From BNXB01 sp031556375 (GTDB taxonomy: Bacteria > Bacteroidota > Bacteroidia > Bacteroidales > Azobacteroidaceae), in contig JAVBTA010000059.1 of assembly GCA_031556375.1 (NCBI GenBank), positions 1 through 64,000 of the forward strand: a stretch of 64,000 bases of DNA, given 5' to 3'. The translations under genes and the position numbers were made by a program. Under the pieces are notes generated by a model that saw nothing but the letters and a program-made list of their open reading frames with translations, had not been told where the DNA came from and made no database searches. Positions 27,893-33,721 of the stretch are shown here, in pieces. Positions within the stretch are counted from its first letter, which is position 1, and every line of letters starts with the position of its first letter.

Positions 27893-29170
27893 ATGACATC
27901 TATTTCACTTGTGTTCCGTCCGTCCTCACGTATAGGCGATTTTCCCGGTAGCCTGTACCTGAGGATTATCTATCAACGGAAAGTAAAAACAGTCACTCTC
28001 CCGGGACATCTGTACCGCTACGAATGGGATCACCGGAAACAATCCATCATTTATCCCGAAAATAACCCGGTACGCATTACCTACCTCGAAGAATTGGAAC
28101 AACATATCAGGGATGCACTTCACATCGCTGAGGAGTTGGTGAAGATGCTCAAGAGTCAAGGCAACTGCACATTGGAGGATATTATCCATCAATACCGGAT
28201 ACAAAACTACAACGGTAAATTGCTCTCTTTTGCAGAATTGCTTGCGAAGGGGCTGGAAAAATCCGGGCAATACCGGACTGCCAATGCCTACCGTACCGTT
28301 TCCAGAGGATTGATCGCATTCAACAACGGGAACGACATCCCTCTTTCCGGAATCAATGCTAATCTAATCAAGTCGTTTGAGACCCATTTGAAAAGCAAAG
28401 GGAGGCTTCCTAACACTATCTCCTACTACATGCGTAACCTACGCTGTATTTACAATAAGGCCGTCAAAGAAAAACGCATCCACGCCCGGCGCGACAGCCC
28501 CTTTACCGATGTCTTTACTGGTGTCAAAAAAACACAGAAACGGGCATTGACTGTGGAGGAAGTTGGTCGGCTGAACAGATTGGATCTGTACACCCGCTTG
28601 AAGTCATTGCCTGCCGGATCGGCTGCACACACACATATCGGTAATCTCTATTTTGCATGGCGCCTGTTCTTCTTTTGCTTTCATGCCCGGGGAATGTGTT
28701 TCGTGGACATGGCTTACCTTAAAAAATCACACTTGCAGAAAGGCATGATGTGCTATTACCGGAAAAAGACAGGTCAGCTGATCGAAGTAAAGATAACACG
28801 GGAAATGCAGCGTATCATTGACAGCTTTTCTGGCATGGTAAAGCACTCGGAGTTCGTATTCCCCATTATTACGGATAATAAGAAGGACGAAAGGACACAG
28901 TACGAAACCGCCATGTGTATCCAGAACCGCCGCTTAAAAGAATTAGCCCAATTGGCTGAGATAGAGAAAACGTTGACTACACACGTAGCACGCCACTCAT
29001 GGGCTTCCATCGGCAAACAACAGAACCTGCCCATCTGGGTCATCAGCGAAGGTTTGGGGCATGCTTCCGAGAAAATAACCTATTCCTACCTCGCTTCGTT
29101 CGACCAGTCGGTTTTGGATAAGGCAAACAAAATAATAGCCAAAGCGATAAAAGGGGAAAAGCGGAACTGA
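27893..29170 (+). CDS. Tyrosine site-specific recombinase (likely DNA invertase)
   Basis: The 425-residue protein has an arm-type DNA-binding domain (about 1-95), a core-binding domain (about 100-205) and a catalytic domain. The tyrosine recombinase residues are visible: Arg266 (HARGMCFVDM), His364 and Arg367 (HVARHSW), His390 (LGHASEKI) and the nucleophile Tyr399 (TYSYLASFD). It is intact and about the length of Bacteroidales integrases and invertases. It ends 62 bp before the left inverted repeat of a 1.2-kb segment. No excisionase, mobilisation or conjugation gene is near, so its probable substrate is that segment rather than an integrated element. Its codons look somewhat richer in G+C than those of typA. 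Confidence 0.92.
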   Translation: MTSISLVFRPSSRIGDFPGSLYLRIIYQRKVKTVTLPGHLYRYEWDHRKQSIIYPENNPVRITYLEELEQHIRDALHIAEELVKMLKSQGNCTLEDIIHQYRIQNYNGKLLSFAELLAKGLEKSGQYRTANAYRTVSRGLIAFNNGNDIPLSGINANLIKSFETHLKSKGRLPNTISYYMRNLRCIYNKAVKEKRIHARRDSPFTDVFTGVKKTQKRALTVEEVGRLNRLDLYTRLKSLPAGSAAHTHIGNLYFAWRLFFFCFHARGMCFVDMAYLKKSHLQKGMMCYYRKKTGQLIEVKITREMQRIIDSFSGMVKHSEFVFPIITDNKKDERTQYETAMCIQNRRLKELAQLAEIEKTLTTHVARHSWASIGKQQNLPIWVISEGLGHASEKITYSYLASFDQSVLDKANKIIAKAIKGEKRN

Positions 29171-29188
29171 AAATACAGGGGATTTGTT

Positions 29189-29196
29189 TACTTTTG
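29189..29196 (+). promoter_or_regulatory. -7 box pointing into the invertible segment from outside
   Basis: TACTTTTG fits the -7 consensus and lies between the recombinase stop and the left inverted repeat. In the present orientation it reads antisense to the araC gene; after inversion it would read that gene in the sense direction. No good -33 TTTG is visible. Confidence 0.4.
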
Positions 29197-29232
29197 CATA
29201 TTAGACAAATAGGATTTCAGACACTCTGACAT

Positions 29233-29248
29233 TTAGTAAATGCCGGAC
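29233..29248 (-). repeat. Left inverted repeat (recombination site) of the switch
   Basis: TTAGTAAATGCCGGAC is the exact complement of the 16-bp repeat at 30436-30451. The match extends outward (towards 29223) imperfectly, giving about 22 of 26 positions in all, and stops abruptly inward, as expected for recombination sites flanking an invertible segment. Confidence 0.85.
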
Positions 29249-29280
29249 TACAGGAATGCTAAGGCATAAAAACCACTCTG

Positions 29281-29312
29281 CAAAGTTACAGCGATAATTC
29301 GAATTACACAAT
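29281..29312 (-). promoter_or_regulatory. Outward promoter inside the invertible segment
   Basis: The minus strand has TAACTTTG (29281-29288), a full -7 match, with ATTG 20 bp upstream (29309-29312), one base from the -33 TTTG. It faces the left repeat and the end of the recombinase gene, so in this orientation it drives no gene. Confidence 0.65.
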
Positions 29313-29340
29313 CATAATATTATCTTAATATATCATAATT

Positions 29341-30201
29341 TCAACTAATCAATGTTCTTTTTCTGATTTTTCCAGGAGCCTCTCCGAGGTTTGCCTTACA
29401 AAAATCAATAAACTGGGAAGAAGAAGTAAAACCAAAATCGGATGCAATTTCCTTGAAAGTCTTTGTACTTGTACAAATCTCCTTATAAATAGCCCTTGTT
29501 TTCTGTTCCTTCATCCAGGTATAAACTGGAACGCCAAAAACGGCTTTGAACTTACTTGAAAAACCGGAAAAACTGTAGTTCAATGCCTTTGCCAGCGAGT
29601 GAGCTGTATTATGTGACCGGTAATTGTATTTCACCACTTCTACAAAGGCGGTATCGATACTTAATATCTTGTGGAAGAAGTCCCTCAATTGTTCATTGCT
29701 GTAATAAATACGCAACAATACGAAAAACTCTTTCACTTTGATATCGTGGTAGTACTTGCACCGGAAGTTCCCATCAATGAAGGGGTAAAGGCTTGTTATA
29801 TAGTCCAATATCGCTTTGTTGGCTTCCAACGGACAGTGAACCTTTCCATGAGTTGCATATCTTGCATGTCCACCCATAAATAACTGTTCGATACCATAAC
29901 TTTCGCAGAGACGGACATGGTCGTACATCCGTACCAGTAGCAGTTCCGTATCGTTGGTTGCAGTATACCGGACATGTGCACCCAATGGAACGAAAATAAA
30001 GGAATTTTTTTTGATACTCGTTTCAGGGTAGTCCTGAAATAAGAACAGCATTTCTCCTTTCAGAATAAATACAACCGTGTTGTAACGAGCTACCCGTTCA
30101 CTGGTTTCTCCTTTTTCAATATTCCATACATCAATCATTGCATGATCCGAATTGTCATAATTATAACAAGTGGTATGCTCTTCTAAATTACAAAAATCCA
30201 T
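29341..30201 (-). CDS. AraC-family regulator inside the invertible segment
   Basis: The 286-residue protein has an N-terminal cupin-like sensing region (about 20-120; RYNTVVFILKGEMLFLFQDYPE ... SFIFVPLGAHVRYTA in two parts), a helical middle and a C-terminal AraC DNA-binding pair (about 185-286; AHSLAKALNYSFSGFSSKFKAVFG and FKEIASDFGFTSSSQFIDFCKANLG read separately). It ends in a basic tail (KIRKRTLIS). Being the only gene between the inverted repeats, its direction changes with the switch. It probably regulates the fimbrial operon, the recombinase or both, but no operator is identified. Confidence 0.88.
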   Translation of the reverse strand: MDFCNLEEHTTCYNYDNSDHAMIDVWNIEKGETSERVARYNTVVFILKGEMLFLFQDYPETSIKKNSFIFVPLGAHVRYTATNDTELLLVRMYDHVRLCESYGIEQLFMGGHARYATHGKVHCPLEANKAILDYITSLYPFIDGNFRCKYYHDIKVKEFFVLLRIYYSNEQLRDFFHKILSIDTAFVEVVKYNYRSHNTAHSLAKALNYSFSGFSSKFKAVFGVPVYTWMKEQKTRAIYKEICTSTKTFKEIASDFGFTSSSQFIDFCKANLGEAPGKIRKRTLIS

Positions 30202-30435
30202 AATATTCTAATAATTAGTTTGTTTAACAAATGTTTAGCAAAAATCCCAGGTAAAAACCCTTCCGCTGACCGGATAAACGGATAACAACCAGTGCATTAG
30301 ACTGACTTCGGGTACTAATTGACTCGAAGATTCTTCAAGATGTTTTGCGAATGTGACATTTTTCCTATTTATCGTTTTCAAAATATCTATTTATTAATAT
30401 GATACACAGCAATTTATATCAAATACAATAGGAGT
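30202..30435. other. Non-coding right part of invertible segment
   Basis: This 234-bp stretch lies between the araC start and the right repeat. I find no full TAnnTTTG box facing the operon here (near misses only, such as TTAGTTTG at 30215-30222), and an imperfect leftward candidate AACATTTG at 30228-30235 for araC. It probably holds the araC promoter or operator. Confidence 0.45.
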
Positions 30436-30460
30436 GTCCGGCATTTACTAAGTGCCGGAC
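30436..30460 (+). repeat. Right inverted repeat (recombination site), itself palindromic
   Basis: The first 16 bp (GTCCGGCATTTACTAA) match the left repeat in inverse orientation. The site is also a dyad: GTCCGGCA, a 9-bp centre, then TGCCGGAC. This is the usual form of a tyrosine-recombinase core site with two protein-binding arms and a short crossover region. Confidence 0.85.
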
Positions 30461-30499
30461 TATATAATCGGGCTAAGTTTAACATTAAATACTCTGATA

Positions 30500-31102
30500 A
30501 TGAATAAGAAAGTGATGGCGTTACTCACCGTTTTGTGCCTTGTTTTTCCTGTTTTGCAGGCGCAGGAAAAATCCGGATTCGAATCATCTGCCACACCGTC
30601 ATTTGCCATCAAAAGCAACCTGCTTTATGATGCGACCGCAACGTTCAACTTGGGTACCGAAATCAAACTTACCGACAGCTGGACGTTGGATATCCCCATC
30701 AATTACAACCCGTGGACATTCTCGGATAACAAGAAGTGGAAGCACATCCTTGTGCAACCCGAAATACGCTGGTGGACATGCAATGCTTTCAACGGGCACT
30801 TCTTCGGTCTGCACGGGCATTATGCCTATTATAATATAGGAGCATTGGGCAATCCTCCTTTTTCAGAGTACATGAACACTCACCGCTTTGAAGGCTGGCT
30901 GGCGGGAGCAGGTATTTCCTACGGCTACCATTGGTTACTGGGAAAACGCTGGTCACTCGAAGCCACTGTAGGTTTGGGCTACGCCTACCTTGATTATGAC
31001 AAATATCCGTGTACTAAGTGCGGAGAAAAGCTGGGCAGCGAAATGAAAAACTATGTAGGCCCCACGCGTGCCGGAATCAGTTTGATATACATGATTAAAT
31101 AA
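30500..31102 (+). CDS. DUF3575-family protein, first gene of fimbrial operon
   Basis: The ATG at 30500 (MNKKVMALLTVLCLVFPVLQAQ) gives 200 residues with a signal peptide. An upstream GTG at 30452 lies inside the recombination site and is unlikely. The mature part is beta-rich with many Trp and Tyr (LTDSWTLDIPINYNPWTF, HYAYYNIGALGNPPF) and fits DUF3575, small outer-membrane barrel-like proteins that often open Bacteroidales Mfa-type fimbrial operons. It may help with fimbrial display or anchoring. A weak -7-like TAAGTTTA (30474-30481) is the only promoter-like box in this orientation. Confidence 0.82.
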   Translation: MNKKVMALLTVLCLVFPVLQAQEKSGFESSATPSFAIKSNLLYDATATFNLGTEIKLTDSWTLDIPINYNPWTFSDNKKWKHILVQPEIRWWTCNAFNGHFFGLHGHYAYYNIGALGNPPFSEYMNTHRFEGWLAGAGISYGYHWLLGKRWSLEATVGLGYAYLDYDKYPCTKCGEKLGSEMKNYVGPTRAGISLIYMIK

Positions 31103-31368
31103 CAAAGAATATGAAAAAACATAAAATAATGAATACTTACCATTATTCGCAATGCAGGTAATAATGGCACAAGGGAAAGGGGCTGAAAGAAATGGCTGAC
31201 AGTGTGCCATACCGGAGAATTCTGGAAAGCTTCTTTCCCCGATTGCGGCAGTACGATTGCGCATTGGACTATACTGTGATCCGAGAACGGTAAAGTGGGC
31301 ATGGAGACATAGCAAACAAGACAGAAAGGATTACAACTTAATAATAATTAATTTAAAATTCAAAAAGA
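31103..31368. other. Non-coding gap in fimbrial operon, possibly a decayed gene
   Basis: The 266 bp between the DUF3575 and fimbrillin genes is longer than the other gaps in the operon and is not AT-rich like other intergenic regions here. It holds a 16-codon frame starting at 31111 (MKKHKIMNTYHYSQCR) and coding-like composition broken by stops. No terminator or -7 consensus box is clear. It may be a remnant of a small gene or a long 5' leader for the fimbrillin. Confidence 0.35.
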
Positions 31369-32727
31369 ATGAGAAGAAATTTTTTATCAATGATGCTCGC
31401 AGCGGCAGTCCTGATTACGGGTTTTACAAGCTGCAATAATGATGAAGAAGCCTTTAATGAGGGTGGAAATAAGACCAAAAAAGGTGAACCAACTACGATG
31501 CAGTTAGTTATCCATGCTCCGAAAGCTCCGCAGACCTATGCACCTACAGATAACAATGCGACTGATGCGGAAATTGAGTTGAAAAAGGTCAATGTACTTA
31601 TCTACGAGAAAACGGCAGTCGGATACCAGTTGGAGCAGCTTCCCATCACATTAACAATGGCTGATTTTGATGTGAAGTCCGGTAGTGACACCTATCTCCT
31701 CAAGGCTGACAAGAAAATCTCCACTTTTACAGGAGAAAAACAGGTCTTCGTTGCCGTGAACTTTGAAGGAACGCTTCCAGCAACTATCGGTGATCCTGTT
31801 ACGAAGTTGCCGGATTTGGTACAAACATTGACTAGTCCCGATTATCTTTCGAACTCCACATCAGGTTTTGCTATGTTCAGTACGAAGGCGACCGATGCCA
31901 ACCTGGTAGCAGAAGATAACACTAACTACGGTACCGCAAATACGCAAAAGGTTACCGTTAAACGTATGGTTGCCAAGATTTCCGTACAGGAAAGCGCTTC
32001 CCTTCGCGACGGCAATAATAAAATCATGAGTAATGGCGGAGAACTTACCGAAGTGGAATTTGCACTTGGAAACGCCAACAAAACATCATATCTGATACAG
32101 AAAGTCGAAGGAAATGTCGTAAAAGACAATAACTGGGCGTCATTTGCAGACCTTGACTTCTTCCCTGTCAATGCTTCCGGTTACAAAACAGTGAACGACA
32201 AGAACGCCACCGTTGCCTCAGTTACCCCGGTTTATGTACCCGAAAATACAGCAGAGAAATATGATGTAGATGGAAAAAACCTGACATATGTATCTGTCCG
32301 GGCTAAATATGCCCCCGAGTTTTTCTGTGACGGAACCGGAACCAGCAAAGGAGCAAATTTGGCCGCGCCGAAACCTTTCTGGACAGTAACGCGTGACAAC
32401 GGCAAACTGTATTACTTCGATGTGGAAGCTGAAGCAAATACCTTTCTTGCCTCTTATCCCACGGCAACTAAAAGTCCTCAATATGTTGACGGTTATTGCT
32501 ACTGGCGCGGCTACCTGAACCAAAAAGGCACTCCTGATGCTACTATCACAGGCTCGACAGTAGCCAAATTCGACGTGTTACGTAATACCTATTACAAAGC
32601 TACTATTACAGGAATCAAGGCACCCGGATACCCGACCGACCAGGGAAAGGTTACGGAACCTACAACCCTTAATATGGAAGTGAACATTGAGCCCTGGCAG
32701 GTAGTCAACGACGACTGGAATCTCTGA
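31369..32727 (+). CDS. Mfa1-like major fimbrillin lipoprotein
   Basis: The 452-residue protein has a lipoprotein signal ending ITGFTSC (Cys22) and an N-terminal fimbrillin fold (TTMQLVIHAPKAPQTYAPTD; KKVNVLIYEK). Its C-terminus is typical of Mfa1-type major subunits (FDVLRNTYYKATITGIKAPG ... MEVNIEPWQVVNDDWNL, in parts), the region that donates a strand to the next subunit. In Porphyromonas, such pre-pilins are lipidated, exported and cut by an arginine-specific protease before polymerising. The protein probably forms the fimbrial shaft. A hairpin follows its stop codon. Confidence 0.9.
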   Translation: MRRNFLSMMLAAAVLITGFTSCNNDEEAFNEGGNKTKKGEPTTMQLVIHAPKAPQTYAPTDNNATDAEIELKKVNVLIYEKTAVGYQLEQLPITLTMADFDVKSGSDTYLLKADKKISTFTGEKQVFVAVNFEGTLPATIGDPVTKLPDLVQTLTSPDYLSNSTSGFAMFSTKATDANLVAEDNTNYGTANTQKVTVKRMVAKISVQESASLRDGNNKIMSNGGELTEVEFALGNANKTSYLIQKVEGNVVKDNNWASFADLDFFPVNASGYKTVNDKNATVASVTPVYVPENTAEKYDVDGKNLTYVSVRAKYAPEFFCDGTGTSKGANLAAPKPFWTVTRDNGKLYYFDVEAEANTFLASYPTATKSPQYVDGYCYWRGYLNQKGTPDATITGSTVAKFDVLRNTYYKATITGIKAPGYPTDQGKVTEPTTLNMEVNIEPWQVVNDDWNL

Positions 32728-32736
32728 TCATCTGTT

Positions 32737-32768
32737 TATGGAAGCAGGAAAACAATCCTGCTTCCATA
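32737..32768 (+). terminator. Intra-operon hairpin after the major fimbrillin
   Basis: The 13-bp perfect stem TATGGAAGCAGGA with its complement has a 6-nt loop and a weak T tract (TTTACTTT). It lies between the shaft and anchor genes and probably acts as a partial terminator or 3'-end stabiliser, raising shaft over anchor expression. Confidence 0.65.
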
Positions 32769-32800
32769 TTTACTTTCCTGTAAAATAAATATCATAAAAA

Positions 32801-33706
32801 ATGAAACTATCTACACGAATATACTTATTGGCTTTGCTGTTACCCATTTTCTTTTCAGGCTGCATCAAAGAAGATATGTCGGATTGTCCCACAGGATTGA
32901 AAGTCTATTTCACTTACGAACCTGCGACTTATGCCCGTACAGGTATAAATCCGGCGGAAGTGGATAGGATAGATCTCTTCCTGTTTGATACGCAGGGTAT
33001 TTTCCGGGGCGTGTGGACGGATGAGACTCCCCGGTTAAGCCCTGATTATTTTATGACCATCCCCAATCCTCCCGAGGGTAATTGCCGTTTTGTAGCTTGG
33101 GGAGGCCTACACGGATGCTACTCCGTCCAACCTGCAATATTCACAGTAGGGAAAACGACATTTGATGAAGCCATAATGGCTTTAGACCATGCTTCCGGTA
33201 AAATAGAAGCCGGACTTCAGCCTTTATTTTTTGCGACCAAAGATACAAGGATACTTACATCCCGTGGGGGAAATCAGATAAACATGCCATTAGTTCAGGC
33301 ATATAACACCCTGAACCTGACTACGGAAAATCTTCTTGCCAACGGAGATACCTACCGTTTTACCATCAAAGATAATAACGGAAAATACAAATTCGACTAC
33401 TCGTTCGCTCCTGACAGCGACTTCATATATACTACCACTTGTAACAAGGACGAACAAGGGCAACTCCAATCCACTCTGAACGTACTCCGTCTGGAAGGTG
33501 ACCGGCATCCGGTTATCGAAATCACCAATGAGACCAAAGGCACCATCCTCTACCGGGAAGATCTGGTTAAACTTATCAATGCCGCCGGACAAATCGACTA
33601 CGGAACTACCCATGCGTTCGATATCCACCTGAAATTCGGGATGGAGGTATCGGTCAGCATCAATGGCTGGCAAGTTGTATTGGATGGCAACATCATTCTA
33701 AAATAA
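32801..33706 (+). CDS. FimB/Mfa2-family fimbrial anchor lipoprotein
   Basis: The 301-residue protein has a lipoprotein signal (LLLPIFFSGC, Cys about 21) and then the Mfa2 pattern: CPTGLKVYFTYEPATYAR, VDRIDLFLFDTQGIF, and a C-terminal strand ending VSINGWQVVLDGNIIL. Mfa2-type proteins cap the base of the fimbria, limit its length and hold it in the outer membrane. It follows the major fimbrillin after a hairpin and precedes the large fimbrillin by 15 bp, in the usual operon order. Confidence 0.88.
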   Translation: MKLSTRIYLLALLLPIFFSGCIKEDMSDCPTGLKVYFTYEPATYARTGINPAEVDRIDLFLFDTQGIFRGVWTDETPRLSPDYFMTIPNPPEGNCRFVAWGGLHGCYSVQPAIFTVGKTTFDEAIMALDHASGKIEAGLQPLFFATKDTRILTSRGGNQINMPLVQAYNTLNLTTENLLANGDTYRFTIKDNNGKYKFDYSFAPDSDFIYTTTCNKDEQGQLQSTLNVLRLEGDRHPVIEITNETKGTILYREDLVKLINAAGQIDYGTTHAFDIHLKFGMEVSVSINGWQVVLDGNIILK

Positions 33707-33721
33707 AAACAAGATACGGAT

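Larger units (their letters stand above)
29233..30451. other. Putative 1.2-kb invertible DNA segment carrying araC and an outward promoter
   Basis: The segment is bounded by 16-bp perfect inverted repeats, lies beside a tyrosine recombinase gene and directly ahead of a fimbrial operon. It contains one gene (AraC-type regulator, leftward) and a promoter near its left end facing out to the left. Inversion would move that -7 box to about 30396-30403, facing right, about 97 bp before the first operon start codon. It would also turn the araC gene to read rightward at about 29483-30343. Inversion itself is inferred, not observed. Confidence 0.8.

Noticed and set aside
27893..29170. Tyrosine recombinase as integrase of a prophage or conjugative element
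   Set aside because: No phage, mobilisation, conjugation or excisionase genes are nearby and no flanking direct repeats are seen. Inverted repeats next to the gene explain it better.
30452..30499. GTG start for the DUF3575 gene at 30452
   Set aside because: It lies inside the recombination site, and the signal peptide starts at the ATG at 30500.
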